Of a stretch of 64,000 nt of DNA, positions 26,585-35,636 are shown piece by piece (position 1 is the first letter of the stretch; each line of letters opens with the position of its first letter). The notes beneath the pieces are model-generated. The model saw only the letters and a program-made list of their open reading frames with translations. It was not told where the DNA came from and did no database searches. The stretch covers positions 1 to 64,000 of IMG/VR virus record IMGVR_UViG_3300021511_000003; one strand, written 5' to 3'. The DNA is from a virus. The position numbers and the translations under genes were made by a program.

Positions 26585-26632
26585 ATGGGATAATAATCTT
26601 AACCAGGTGACCGAACCCAATTAAGTTCCCAT
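26585..26632. terminator. Structured intergenic hairpin
   Basis: ATGGGA (26585-26590) pairs with TCCCAT (26627-26632), and inside it CTTAA (26598-26602) pairs with TTAAG (26621-26625). The remaining inner loop has GGTGACCGAACCC. It lies in a 139-base spacer between two leftward genes. It may terminate the upstream transcript or be a processed RNA element. The cloverleaf needed for a tRNA is absent. Confidence 0.35.
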
Positions 26633-26669
26633 CCTTCACTTAACAAAAGGAGTAATCCACAATGTGGAT

Positions 26670-27578
26670 TTATGATGACTGAAGTTGGTCTAATACTTCA
26701 TACATCCGAGGTGGAATAACAAGTACAGCTTCCGCAGCATTTTCCAATAGTCTTTTAATATTCAAATTGGCTTCAAAACTACTATACCGTACAATTGCTA
26801 AAAAGATGTTCCATACTGATGGCATACCACCTGTTGGAGTCATCTCTGATAGAAGAGTAGATACAGCTTCTCTTCTTTTTTTACCGAACCCTTCAATAAC
26901 ATCAAGGGTGGACATCATATCATCTTCGGTTAATGTGGTATTAAAACTTTGAGTAATCATGTCAAAGATATTATCTGTAAATACCGCCATATATGAATTG
27001 ACAGCAGAAGTCATACTTGTTGTTGAACTTTCAACATGAACCTGACGAATTTCACCTAAACTAAAACCAAATGTACATCTTTGACTGTTATAATCCATAG
27101 TAATACCAAAAGAAATAGATGCCGCTTTTGTTCCGTTGTAACTATTGTTCACAATCATAACAGGAAGAATATCACCAACATTTACTACATTTTGTGAACT
27201 CTGAATGATAATTTCATTCCTTAGTTGTGTAAGAAAATAATCAGAAACAGCATTCTCTGTCATAATCGGCATACCAACTTCTGTAATTGCATCCCTGATT
27301 TTTTGATTGAGTACATCATTTCCCATAAATTTGTATAATTGTGAAACGTACCCTGCATGTTTATATTCTTCCCATTCAGGAGATTTTGTATAAATAGCTA
27401 TTTTGGGAACTTCAAGCCCATCTGTTGGGTGAATATTTGGATCTTCAAGATTTAATAATTGAGTTGCAAGTTGTCTATATACAACTTCGCCATATCTATC
27501 ACTGTATGAAAATAGACCTTTTTCAGCAAGAGAAGTATCAAGCCCCATTGCTTCAGCTCTTTCACTAAATGGTGTCAT
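26670..27578 (-). CDS. DUF932-like phage protein
   Basis: About 302 residues from the ATG at 27578, preferred because AAAGGGGAA lies directly before it; an in-frame TTG at 27593 is the alternative. The middle region (VNVGDILPVMIVNNSYNGTK, then SISFGITMDYNSQRCTFGF) resembles the DUF932 phage/plasmid family, whose function is unknown. No catalytic motif is evident. It heads a leftward run with a small protein and a methyltransferase. Its G+C content is a little above the neighbours, which may reflect expression. Confidence 0.5.
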   Translation of the reverse strand: MTPFSERAEAMGLDTSLAEKGLFSYSDRYGEVVYRQLATQLLNLEDPNIHPTDGLEVPKIAIYTKSPEWEEYKHAGYVSQLYKFMGNDVLNQKIRDAITEVGMPIMTENAVSDYFLTQLRNEIIIQSSQNVVNVGDILPVMIVNNSYNGTKAASISFGITMDYNSQRCTFGFSLGEIRQVHVESSTTSMTSAVNSYMAVFTDNIFDMITQSFNTTLTEDDMMSTLDVIEGFGKKRREAVSTLLSEMTPTGGMPSVWNIFLAIVRYSSFEANLNIKRLLENAAEAVLVIPPRMYEVLDQLQSS

Positions 27579-27852
27579 ATTTTCCCCTTTCAATTACTTT
27601 GTTAATTGCTGTTTTTATTTTTGTTTGCATCCCTGCCTGAAATAGTTTTAAACGACCGTTAAATAAATGTTCAGTTAAAATAAGTGATAAAATTTCAACC
27701 AATTCTTCAGTTGTATTCTTACCATGCTGACCATATCTATTTTTATAAATATCAATACCATGTATATGATCTAAAAATATTATGATGTCTGCACTATACA
27801 CTTTTTCATTTAATGTTGGTCGTTTAATTTTATAAGAACGTTCTGAACTCAT
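27565..27852 (-). CDS. Small hypothetical protein
   Basis: The product is 95 residues, basic and helical at the ends, with DIIIFLDHIHGIDIYKNRYG in the middle. It starts one base from the methyltransferase stop and its end overlaps the start of the DUF932-like gene, so the three are translationally linked. No family was recognised. Confidence 0.6.
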   Translation of the reverse strand: MSSERSYKIKRPTLNEKVYSADIIIFLDHIHGIDIYKNRYGQHGKNTTEELVEILSLILTEHLFNGRLKLFQAGMQTKIKTAINKVIERGKYDTI

Positions 27853-28448
27853 TAGATTCTTTTCGCCTTGAATCTGAGATATATATTACGTCCATCGAAT
27901 GAATAATTTTGATCAATTTCTTTTATTACAAATCGTCCTTCCATTTGAAAGAAATGAATTGCTCTGTCGGCAGTCCATATTGAAGCATGTGGGCATCCCG
28001 GTTCATTAACAAGTTCGGTTGTAAGAAGAATATTATTCTTTTCAAAATCAGGATGGTTAACTTTTTCATCAAGTAGCATTTGAGCAAGAATTCTATAATT
28101 CGGAACAATTATATCAATCAATCCTCCCTTCCGAATAACAGTTGATAATAAATATATAAAATACATTATTCTATCGAATGGAATATGTTCAAGAAATCTG
28201 TATAAGCATATCCTATCGAATTGTATGGTTGTTCGTTCCATAAATTCAAATGCATCTTTATTACAATAATATTTAACATTACACCGATCACCATCACTAT
28301 ACCACTTAGAAAGATCTGTCTCAATTAATTCAGGTGCAGTAGATCTATAATATGACGTATCCAAATTGACCAATGCGTATGATGCTAATTCTTCAACATC
28401 CTTCAATATCGGTTTGAGTTTCCCTGCTGCTATGTTTAATATAAGCAT
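27852..28448 (-). CDS. SAM-dependent methyltransferase
   Basis: The product is 198 residues. ILNIAAGKLKPI at the N-terminus is the glycine-containing SAM-binding motif I, VNLDTSYY holds the acidic residue of motif II, DRICLYRFLEHIPFDRI corresponds to motif IV, and RKGGLIDIIVPN is the post-motif loop. It is a class I enzyme of the Methyltransf_11 type. The target is not evident; there is no DNA methylase NPPY or DPPY motif, so a small molecule, lipid, sugar or RNA target is as likely. Confidence 0.75.
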   Translation of the reverse strand: MLILNIAAGKLKPILKDVEELASYALVNLDTSYYRSTAPELIETDLSKWYSDGDRCNVKYYCNKDAFEFMERTTIQFDRICLYRFLEHIPFDRIMYFIYLLSTVIRKGGLIDIIVPNYRILAQMLLDEKVNHPDFEKNNILLTTELVNEPGCPHASIWTADRAIHFFQMEGRFVIKEIDQNYSFDGRNIYLRFKAKRI

Positions 28449-28460
28449 ATTTTATCCTTA

Positions 28461-29195
28461 TCATCTAACAAATTCTATGACAATACTTTTAGTAAACGGT
28501 TCAATATAATGTTTAAAATATCTTTGTTTATCAATATCGTCTGTGTCGATGATTTTTAATGTTTGTGATGAAATTACTATTTCACCATATCCTTTAAGAA
28601 AGATACTCACTTTTCCATTTTTTAATGGTATACCAAATAGTCTAGCATTTTTACTTGCTATAAATTTATCTTTTATTTTTTGAAGATTTCTGAATATTGA
28701 ATCCTTATTAGCAAAATTAATTCTACAAATCTGTTCAAATATTTTATCAATTTCTGGATATCTATACGGGACACCTTTAATAGATATTTGATGTTTGCTA
28801 TCAAATGAGATATATTTTTTTCGGTCTATAGATGAAATGAATATTTGATAATGCTTTCTTACGTGTAAAGGAACATGATTTAAAAAAGATGTCTCGTTTA
28901 AAGTTTTTGTTATAATAATGCCATCATATTGTCTAAGAATTATATCATCTTCTGTAATTTTATTTCTCAAAATATATTCATCTATAATTGATCGTGTTGT
29001 ACTTCGTAACATTGATGTTAATTTAGGATTTTTTTTCATCATTTTACCGATCTGAGTATTTCTTTGTAACTTATTATTCTTATCAATACCAGGCATATCA
29101 ATTCCGAGTTTTGTTAATATTGTATAATGACATGCTTCAATGTCATATAAATAAACATCTCTTAAAACTAGTTTTGCATTTTTATTAATATTCAT
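28461..29195 (-). CDS. Protein with polymerase-like palm motifs, unassigned
   Basis: The product is 244 residues. VYLYDIEACHYTILTKLG near the N-terminus looks like motif A of DNA polymerases (acidic residue, then aromatic). LRQYDGIIITK at about residue 108 looks like a motif C loop. Between them lies RSTTRSIIDEYI. The protein is too short for a polymerase and no exonuclease or thumb is visible. It may be a degenerate or minimal palm protein of large phages. The similarity is only by eye. Confidence 0.4.
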   Translation of the reverse strand: MNINKNAKLVLRDVYLYDIEACHYTILTKLGIDMPGIDKNNKLQRNTQIGKMMKKNPKLTSMLRSTTRSIIDEYILRNKITEDDIILRQYDGIIITKTLNETSFLNHVPLHVRKHYQIFISSIDRKKYISFDSKHQISIKGVPYRYPEIDKIFEQICRINFANKDSIFRNLQKIKDKFIASKNARLFGIPLKNGKVSIFLKGYGEIVISSQTLKIIDTDDIDKQRYFKHYIEPFTKSIVIEFVR

Positions 29196-29207
29196 AGTAA
29201 GTAAAGG

Positions 29208-29234
29208 ACGGGACTACTAAGTAGTTACCCGCCC
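29208..29234. terminator. GC-rich hairpin between leftward genes
   Basis: On the minus strand GGGCGGG pairs with CCCGTCC (one G-U pair), with ACTA/TAGT pairing further inside. It lies in the 46-base spacer between genes starting at 29195 and ending at 29242. There is no T run, so it may stall or stabilise the transcript rather than terminate it. Confidence 0.45.
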
Positions 29235-29241
29235 AACATCC

Positions 29242-29985
29242 TTATGTTAAAATATTAATTAGAACACCATCAATTTGAAGATGATGGTTAATATCTGTAA
29301 CTGATGCCTGACGTTCAATAAGCCAATTCACAACATCCTGAATTGTTGTAAGATCTTTAACTGCTTTTGCACTTTGTTTATATAGAAGTTGTAATGATTC
29401 TAGATCAGCATTCAAAGGAAGTTTTTCAATGACTGATGCTGGATCGTTTGTAACAACTTCAAGCTCAGTATCTTTCTTTTTGGGTTTGATAATTGTATAT
29501 GGGATCAAATTTCCATCAATGTTATTACAGAAAACAGCAATCATTCCTGTTCTGACCCCATAACATTTGATGAATATGTTATTTTGATATTCATAAACAA
29601 TCCTGAAACCATTGTTATATACATCCATCGTTTCACCAGGCATATTCAATACTGGGTGAGTATCGGCATTTTCATAAACACGAAGGCTTCGTTTATCGTT
29701 ACCTTCCGAATCTTGTTCACCGGATAAATTTTTCACAGCCATGATAAGAGTCTTTTCTGAATTGACTCCACGAATAGCTACTTTTACTTGATTGATGTTT
29801 TCAAAATTGTTACAGTTTGATTCAAACCAACTTGCTAAAGATGTAATACCGATTACATCTGTAGTTTCACCTGCCTCTTCTTCAACGGGAACGGCATTTT
29901 CTGGGATATCCAGGTCTGTTTCTGGGAATACAACTGGTTCATCTGCCGGTGCGTCTTTAACCATTTGGGATAAATTCTCGTTCAT
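29242..29985 (-). CDS. Hypothetical acidic protein
   Basis: The product is 247 residues. The first 45 residues are acidic and proline-rich (PADEPVVFPETDLDIPENAV) and probably disordered. The rest is a beta-rich domain of unknown type. The gene is richer in G+C than its neighbours (23 of 60 in one line checked). A GC-rich hairpin follows. No family was recognised; the composition suggests high expression. Confidence 0.6.
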   Translation of the reverse strand: MNENLSQMVKDAPADEPVVFPETDLDIPENAVPVEEEAGETTDVIGITSLASWFESNCNNFENINQVKVAIRGVNSEKTLIMAVKNLSGEQDSEGNDKRSLRVYENADTHPVLNMPGETMDVYNNGFRIVYEYQNNIFIKCYGVRTGMIAVFCNNIDGNLIPYTIIKPKKKDTELEVVTNDPASVIEKLPLNADLESLQLLYKQSAKAVKDLTTIQDVVNWLIERQASVTDINHHLQIDGVLINILT

Positions 29986-30012
29986 AATACTCCTTTATAT
30001 TAAAATGTCTTT

Positions 30013-30366
30013 TTATTCGTTGAGTTCTTTTTTAAGTTCAGGTCTCCAATTTTCGGCATCTACATCTGTATATGTTTCTAGTGCAGCTCCTGCTAAACCC
30101 ATAATTTTTATAACTTCTTCATATGCCTTAATAGGTGCTACTCCATGATTTTGTAATTCTCTACAATCCTTTAACCATGTAGGTTTTTCTCTTTGCCACT
30201 TTCCTGTATATGCTGTAATTGCTTTGTCAACATACGTTTTCAAAAATAATAGAAAACTTGGAAAACTTAAAGATTTATCATCGATATATTCGCCGAATAT
30301 ATGAGTTTCATAATCACGTTCTTTGATATATAATTTTATAACTTCTAATTCTTTTGTTTTACTCAT
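30013..30366 (-). CDS. Hypothetical protein
   Basis: The product is 117 residues, mixed helical, with ISDKSLSFPSFLLFLKTYVD-like central hydrophobic residues and a C-terminal acidic helix. Its start overlaps the stop of the next upstream gene (30363). No family or motif was recognised. Confidence 0.55.
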   Translation of the reverse strand: MSKTKELEVIKLYIKERDYETHIFGEYIDDKSLSFPSFLLFLKTYVDKAITAYTGKWQREKPTWLKDCRELQNHGVAPIKAYEEVIKIMGLAGAALETYTDVDAENWRPELKKELNE

Positions 30367-30965
30367 ATATTATTCTCCAATAATTCTTTTATTTGCTTGA
30401 GAAACATGTTTCGAGAAAATTCATTATTTCCATAATTTTTTATTAATTCTGTTATAAATTTTGAAAGGTTAAAGTTATAGATAGACCATATTTTATTTGT
30501 AATATGAAATGGTTTTTTCATTTTTACATGAATACCACCTCCTTGTTTAATATGTGGAAATTTTGATATTATTTTATATGGGTATGTTGTATAATATTTC
30601 CTTATATGACCTGGTTTAGAACCAGTTAACATCATAATAATTACACCATAATCTGCAAAGGTACGATATTTATATTTAACAACTCTATATCTATTAATAA
30701 CAATTCCATATTCATTCATTGCATAAAAAGGTATTTTTTTATTTCGTCTATAAAACTTTTTTTTATCTTCTTGGTTAACAAACCACTCACGCCAGTCATA
30801 AAAATTATTTTTATGATAACCGCTATTGAATTTTATTATATCTCCTTTTCTACTTGAAAGTTTTTTACTATCAAGTACTGCTTCAAATGTTCGCTGAAAT
30901 ATTGAATGACGATAACCCATTCCATGATAATAATCACTATGTTTTTGATAATCCCATACTTCCAT
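30363..30965 (-). CDS. Basic aromatic hypothetical protein
   Basis: The product is 200 residues, very rich in Lys, Tyr and Phe (for example KYKYRTFADYGVIIMMLTG and IRKYYTTYPYKII). The composition suggests nucleic acid binding but no motif supports it. It is translationally coupled to the following gene and lies downstream of FolE2. No family was recognised. Confidence 0.55.
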   Translation of the reverse strand: MEVWDYQKHSDYYHGMGYRHSIFQRTFEAVLDSKKLSSRKGDIIKFNSGYHKNNFYDWREWFVNQEDKKKFYRRNKKIPFYAMNEYGIVINRYRVVKYKYRTFADYGVIIMMLTGSKPGHIRKYYTTYPYKIISKFPHIKQGGGIHVKMKKPFHITNKIWSIYNFNLSKFITELIKNYGNNEFSRNMFLKQIKELLENNI

Positions 30966-31006
30966 TATTTGGTATCCTTTGTTAGGTCGGTTTACAATTG
31001 TATCTT

Positions 31007-31894
31007 TTATAAATAACGTCTACCATCAAATCCGTTAATGTGACCGCCTTTCCAATTAACTGCAATTGCTTCGGAAGTGTGTATTGATTCCTCATGACTA
31101 CATTTGATAATCCAATCTATAATACCATCCAGTGAATTAATCGAAGTTGAAATTGATCGTATAGCATCTTCAACAAACATTGGATTTTCGCCAGCAATTC
31201 GAGCAATTTCTTGTTCATCAACTCTTTTAATTATAGGGTATGGTAGAGTTGGAATAACATTTTCAACAGCTTCAATAACATCTTCCAGCCAGACATATTT
31301 ATCGCTGGATGTATCAGTTTCAACTAATACATCTGCATATGATCTTTGATTATGAGGGTATCCTTTTGTTTCAAGAACGCTACATAATTCAGCAGAACAC
31401 GGACAGTATGATGCATATTGTATTGTTGCTCCCTGAAAGAATCTATAATACCAATTTTGTTGATCTATGATTACATCATCATATAATTGACCTTCAAATC
31501 TACATTTATAATAAAGCGGAAATTGATTATCAGATATGACCGACTTTCTAATTATTGGTATTCTGAAATCAAATGTCATGTATGCAGCATTGGTTCCAGG
31601 TGTTTCATTCAGTCCAATATTTTCAAGTAATTTTTCAAGTATTTCTTTTATCAATTTGCTTTTTAAAGGCAAATCCAAATATGGTTTTAATGTAAGTAGT
31701 AATCTTGACATTGAAATACCTTTAATATTAGAATCAAGTCTTGTTCTTAAAGACACATTGGCAATTGCTTCATTAAACCCGCCGTACTTAGATTCTAACT
31801 TAAATGGTACCTCCACATTTTCAACCCCAACTTGCATAATGGGCATTTTAATGTTTGGTATTGTGCATTGAATATCTGGTAAATCTTTGGACAT
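31007..31894 (-). CDS. folE2: GTP cyclohydrolase FolE2 (type IB)
   Basis: The product is 295 residues. The GCYH-IB hallmarks are present: GISMSRL at about 59, the CPCSAELC metal/active-site region at about 168, HNQRSYADVLVET after it and HEESIHTSEAIAVNWKGG near the end. The enzyme converts GTP to dihydroneopterin triphosphate, the first step of both folate and 7-deazaguanine synthesis. With QueD at 53505-53939 it supplies two steps toward carboxytetrahydropterin; QueE and QueC are not in this window. A role in phage DNA modification is plausible. Confidence 0.93.
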   Translation of the reverse strand: MSKDLPDIQCTIPNIKMPIMQVGVENVEVPFKLESKYGGFNEAIANVSLRTRLDSNIKGISMSRLLLTLKPYLDLPLKSKLIKEILEKLLENIGLNETPGTNAAYMTFDFRIPIIRKSVISDNQFPLYYKCRFEGQLYDDVIIDQQNWYYRFFQGATIQYASYCPCSAELCSVLETKGYPHNQRSYADVLVETDTSSDKYVWLEDVIEAVENVIPTLPYPIIKRVDEQEIARIAGENPMFVEDAIRSISTSINSLDGIIDWIIKCSHEESIHTSEAIAVNWKGGHINGFDGRRYL

Positions 31895-31963
31895 AAATAG
31901 TTCTCCTGTTGTTTATAATTATCCAAATTATCTGAGTCAAAAACTGGCAAATATCTATATTAT

Positions 31964-34900
31964 TCAGTTATGGTCCACTCCTATGACAGTAAGATAGGAA
32001 TTAAGTAATTTAACTGATTCTGGTGTTGTATCTATTGATTGTTTCTCATCTGTTAAAGTTGAATTGATGAAAGTACGGATGTAAGAATTTTTTAAATCAA
32101 TACAGTCAGATTTAGTAGTAAGAAACTCATGTAAATTACATGGTGCATCATGCCCAATTAAACATGCAGTTTCCATCTCACCACATCTTTGACCGCCTTT
32201 ATTTTTTCTACCACCCAATGGTTGAAGTGTTCTCCTTGCATACGCTCCAATACCTCTTGCAGCTAATTTTTCTTCTGCAATATGAACCATTCTAAAAAAG
32301 TAAATAAACCCAACTGCAACAGGATTTACTAAAGATGCTTTTGATAATGGATCATATATTGGAAATTTAAAATCGCTTTCAACGTATTCTATTGCTTTTT
32401 CAACATGTTGTAATTTACATGATTGAAAGGGTGCTTGTATGATTGTAAAATTTTTCAAAAATTCTGCATTGATTTCTTCTGGTAATTGTTCATTAAATTG
32501 GTTATAATACCAATTGTTATCTGTACAATCTATTACCTCAATAAATCCCAGTAAATATTTCTTTATTTCTTCTTGGTTAATCCCATCTTCAGACATTTTT
32601 ATAATATTTTGTTTGAGTTTATCAACAGCCATAGCCATATGTAATTCATACAACTGGCCAATATTCATTCTCGATATAATACCAAGTGGATTAATGCAAA
32701 TATCAAGATGTCTCCCATCTGGCAACTGTGGCATTTTTTCATGATCAACAATTCTGGAAATTACTCCTTTATTTCCATGTCTATTAGCCATTTTATCACC
32801 AACTTGGACTCTCCTGAAATGAACACCAAACATTTCAACATGTATCCCATTGATTCGTTCACGTTTCTTTTTATATTTCCCAACGAACGAAAATTTATCA
32901 AGACTTTTTTCTCTAATAACTTTTAAAGCATCTTCTTTCGACATAACATCCCGTAGAATTTTATGAAGAAATTTTTCTTTATCTTGTTGATCTGCAAGTT
33001 TATTTTCAACCCACTCTTTGTATTCAGGTACTTCTTCATTCCATGTATTTCCGTATATATTAACTTCGGAAATAATATAATTTTTTCGGGCTTCTAATGG
33101 TACAGTTTCAGAAAATACTGAATATTGTTCATCGGAATTTAATTTTTTCAAGATGGCATAAGGATCGCCAGATTTAATTGTTTCAAGTTCTTCAGGTAAT
33201 GGTTTATACTCACCATTTTGTAATGACAAAAGAACCTTATCTGGTGTTATTGTAAATGATAAATCTTTATAATGAACTGATGTTAAAACGTCTTCCTTTA
33301 CAAGTCTATCTGATATAACAATTCCATCCTCATAATTATTACCGTAATAAACCATAACACCAGTTAATAAATTTTTTCCAATATTAATATTACCATTATT
33401 ACAGAAATTACTTTCTGCAATAATATCCCCTGCTTTAAATTTATCTCCGCTTTTTACATATATATTCATAAAGTCCATATGTTCAACATAGATTTTTCTA
33501 TAACGGATATCAAATATATCGGTATCTTTATCATTATAAATAACAATTATATATTCTTTATCAATATGAACGACTTCCCCATCTTTCTTTGCAATTTTAA
33601 CGAATTGCGTATATGATGTGTATAACCCTTCTGACCCTGAACTGATTAGCGGAGTATCAAATTTTCTAAGCATAATTGACTGTCTCATTTGTGATGCAGC
33701 CATTTGTAGTCGAGTTTGATCATTATGCTTTAAAAATGGAGTCATTGATACCGGTATTGATATTGGATGTTTGTCACAAATTTCATCTGTGAATTTCATC
33801 TTTTCATTGATATGTACATTTGGAAGAATGTTTTGTAATACTCCACAGTTGTCTCTATCTGGTGTATCAACAGGACATAATCTACCGAACATACTTGGGC
33901 AAATATCTCTTAAATGCTTGGGAATGTTCTCCCGTTTGAAGCCTCCGGGTCCAAGAAGACTAATTCTCGATAACTTTGTTAATTCTTCAATTGGATTAAT
34001 TGAGAAATCAAATTGAACAATATCTGAAACGTTACACTCTGAAAGTATTTGAGTTGAATTAATATTAAATTTGGGTTGCCTTGCAGTTCGATTTGCAAAA
34101 CATAGATCGAATATGATTTTTGAAATTTTTGCAATGACAATATATTCAAAGCATCTGATTCTTTTATTCGTAAATAGTGTATCATCAACCGAACCAGTTT
34201 TTAATATTTCAGATATTTCTTCAAGGATTGTTGGGTATGTCATAAATTGTGCTGTAATTAAATCAACTTTTGGTATTAAATCAATTGCGTAAAGAATATC
34301 CTCACCTTTTGATTTTGCATTATACCTAGAATAAAGTCTTCCAAGTTCTAATATAAAATCGTCTATTGTGTAACCAATTGATTCATCAATGTATAATTTT
34401 AGATCTTGTCTTAATATATCAAAGAGGTTATCTCTTTCTTGTTCAATATCTATATCTAAATCATATTTTTCTGTGATACCTTCAATTCCATAATATGCAA
34501 GTAATATTAATGATAAAGGAACTTTTTTACCCATGAAGCTAATTTTAATACGTGGTCCTTCTTTGTCTTTAAATGCCATTATGGTTGCTACATTCGTACG
34601 TAGCTTTATATTTTCTCCCCTTGTTACTATGGGTATATCAAAAAGTTGTAATAAGGGAATTTTTCTTCTTCCATTGATATAAATATAATTTTTATCAACC
34701 AATTTTGGAATGAAAATACTTATATCAATTTCAGAAGATCCTTTTTGTAATTTAATAGCCAATGTTTCTTTGAGTGTTTTGGCCAATTCACCAGATGAAA
34801 ATCGTGAATCTTTTAAACTAATATCATTTATTTGAAATCCGATTTCTTCAACCGGTTTTACTATATTTTGTACAATAGGTAAAATATTTTCATAATCCAA

Positions 34901-34966
34901 TTGTCTTAAAGTGAATATATTATTTTCACTATTTTGTATTACAGCATTCGGGTTGATTATTTTCAA
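31964..34966 (-). CDS. RNA polymerase beta subunit, phage-encoded
   Basis: The product is 1000 residues, against about 1340 in E. coli RpoB. The conserved parts are in bacterial order: SRISLLGPGGFKRENIP and PSMFGRLCPVDTPDRDNCG (fork/rifampicin area), NYEDGIVISDRLV, VGDKMANRHGNKGVIS near residue 720, and GGQRCGEMETACLIGHDAP with HEFLTTKSD near the end. It is one unsplit chain, unlike the split subunits of phiKZ-like phages. The start is TTG, seven bases after AGGAGG, and overlaps the end of the DUF1040 gene. It pairs with the beta' gene at 35637. Confidence 0.93.
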   Translation of the reverse strand: MKIINPNAVIQNSENNIFTLRQLDYENILPIVQNIVKPVEEIGFQINDISLKDSRFSSGELAKTLKETLAIKLQKGSSEIDISIFIPKLVDKNYIYINGRRKIPLLQLFDIPIVTRGENIKLRTNVATIMAFKDKEGPRIKISFMGKKVPLSLILLAYYGIEGITEKYDLDIDIEQERDNLFDILRQDLKLYIDESIGYTIDDFILELGRLYSRYNAKSKGEDILYAIDLIPKVDLITAQFMTYPTILEEISEILKTGSVDDTLFTNKRIRCFEYIVIAKISKIIFDLCFANRTARQPKFNINSTQILSECNVSDIVQFDFSINPIEELTKLSRISLLGPGGFKRENIPKHLRDICPSMFGRLCPVDTPDRDNCGVLQNILPNVHINEKMKFTDEICDKHPISIPVSMTPFLKHNDQTRLQMAASQMRQSIMLRKFDTPLISSGSEGLYTSYTQFVKIAKKDGEVVHIDKEYIIVIYNDKDTDIFDIRYRKIYVEHMDFMNIYVKSGDKFKAGDIIAESNFCNNGNINIGKNLLTGVMVYYGNNYEDGIVISDRLVKEDVLTSVHYKDLSFTITPDKVLLSLQNGEYKPLPEELETIKSGDPYAILKKLNSDEQYSVFSETVPLEARKNYIISEVNIYGNTWNEEVPEYKEWVENKLADQQDKEKFLHKILRDVMSKEDALKVIREKSLDKFSFVGKYKKKRERINGIHVEMFGVHFRRVQVGDKMANRHGNKGVISRIVDHEKMPQLPDGRHLDICINPLGIISRMNIGQLYELHMAMAVDKLKQNIIKMSEDGINQEEIKKYLLGFIEVIDCTDNNWYYNQFNEQLPEEINAEFLKNFTIIQAPFQSCKLQHVEKAIEYVESDFKFPIYDPLSKASLVNPVAVGFIYFFRMVHIAEEKLAARGIGAYARRTLQPLGGRKNKGGQRCGEMETACLIGHDAPCNLHEFLTTKSDCIDLKNSYIRTFINSTLTDEKQSIDTTPESVKLLNSYLTVIGVDHN

Positions 34967-35153
34967 ACTGAATCCTCCTATCTTTACAGTATACTTTCAA
35001 GTTTTCCTCCAATTTGTCATCGTCAATATAATAAGGATCCCCATGTACTAATAAAACATTCATAATAAGTTGAGTTAAACGAAGATCTGGGTTATTGTAC
35101 CAAACCTTTTTAATTAATACAAGAATTCTATCAATTCTTTTTATGTCTCTCAT
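34929..35153 (-). CDS. DUF1040 (YihD-like) small protein
   Basis: About 74 residues from the ATG at 35153. The start MRDIKRIDRILVLIKKVWYN followed by NPDLRLTQLIMNVL matches the DUF1040 family, common in bacteria and phages and of unknown function. An AAGGAG ribosome binding site lies inside the end of the HNH gene. An upstream in-frame ATG at 35189 is a less likely start. Its end overlaps the TTG start of the beta subunit gene, so the two are coupled. Confidence 0.8.
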   Translation of the reverse strand: MRDIKRIDRILVLIKKVWYNNPDLRLTQLIMNVLLVHGDPYYIDDDKLEENLKVYCKDRRIQFENNQPECCNTK

Positions 35154-35419
35154 AAAATGTATCTCCTTAGAACTATAGCTTGATACCATGCTTTATGCCA
35201 CGTTCTATTATAATTTGCTGTTGTATTACAACTATTACAAATAGTTATAAGATTTAATGGGTTACAATCTTTTTTATTATAATTGATATGATGAACAACT
35301 AAATTTGAAGGATTTATTAAATAATTACATACAGGATTTAAACATCTATAACCATCGCGATATTTTATATATTCTTTGTAGATGATTTTTATATGTTCCT
35401 GAAATGAATTTGTAACCAT
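35150..35419 (-). CDS. Small HNH endonuclease between the RNA polymerase genes
   Basis: The product is 89 residues. A compact HNH fold is visible: RCLNPVCNY, LVVHHINYNKKDCNPLNLI and TICNSCNTTANYNR, giving two Cys pairs and the HH...N core. There is no good ribosome binding site before the ATG. It may be a free-standing homing endonuclease or its remnant, since a second, frameshifted endonuclease-like frame lies directly upstream. Confidence 0.8.
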   Translation of the reverse strand: MVTNSFQEHIKIIYKEYIKYRDGYRCLNPVCNYLINPSNLVVHHINYNKKDCNPLNLITICNSCNTTANYNRTWHKAWYQAIVLRRYIL

Positions 35420-35636
35420 ACATGTTTAATGTTTTTTTAATATTATGAATACTTTTCTTTTTTTTTACCTGAGCATTTTAAACATCTTCGACCATTTCTA
35501 AAATTATTTTAAATGAATGATTATTATCACATACCCAGATTAAAGGATCATATCTTGTTTTGTATTCTTTTGATATACAAACATAAGAAAATTGCTTAGC
35601 ATATTCTTTTATGAATTGTATGGTTACTTTTTTCAT
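35408..35636 (-). pseudogene. Frameshifted homing-endonuclease-associated zinc repeat
   Basis: An ATG one base after the beta' stop begins MKKVTIQFIKEYAKQFSYVC and continues ISKEYKTRYDPLIWVCDNNH, the repeat type (cysteine, W-x-C, H) found in many homing endonucleases and related phage proteins. The frame then stops (LEMVEDV). Adding one T in the run at about 35507-35510 restores FRNGRRCLKCSGKKKKSIHN, the expected second half. So the gene is broken by a one-base deletion, or the sequence has a homopolymer error. Confidence 0.7.

Noticed and set aside
26585-26632. Possible tRNA in the spacer upstream of the hub gene
   Set aside because: The paired segments form a simple nested hairpin. No acceptor stem, T-arm or anticodon arm of the right lengths is present.
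26655-26673. Palindrome AATCCACATTGTGGATT at the end of the DUF932-like gene as an operator
   Set aside because: It occurs once, overlaps the stop codon region and is short; an RNA end structure is as likely.
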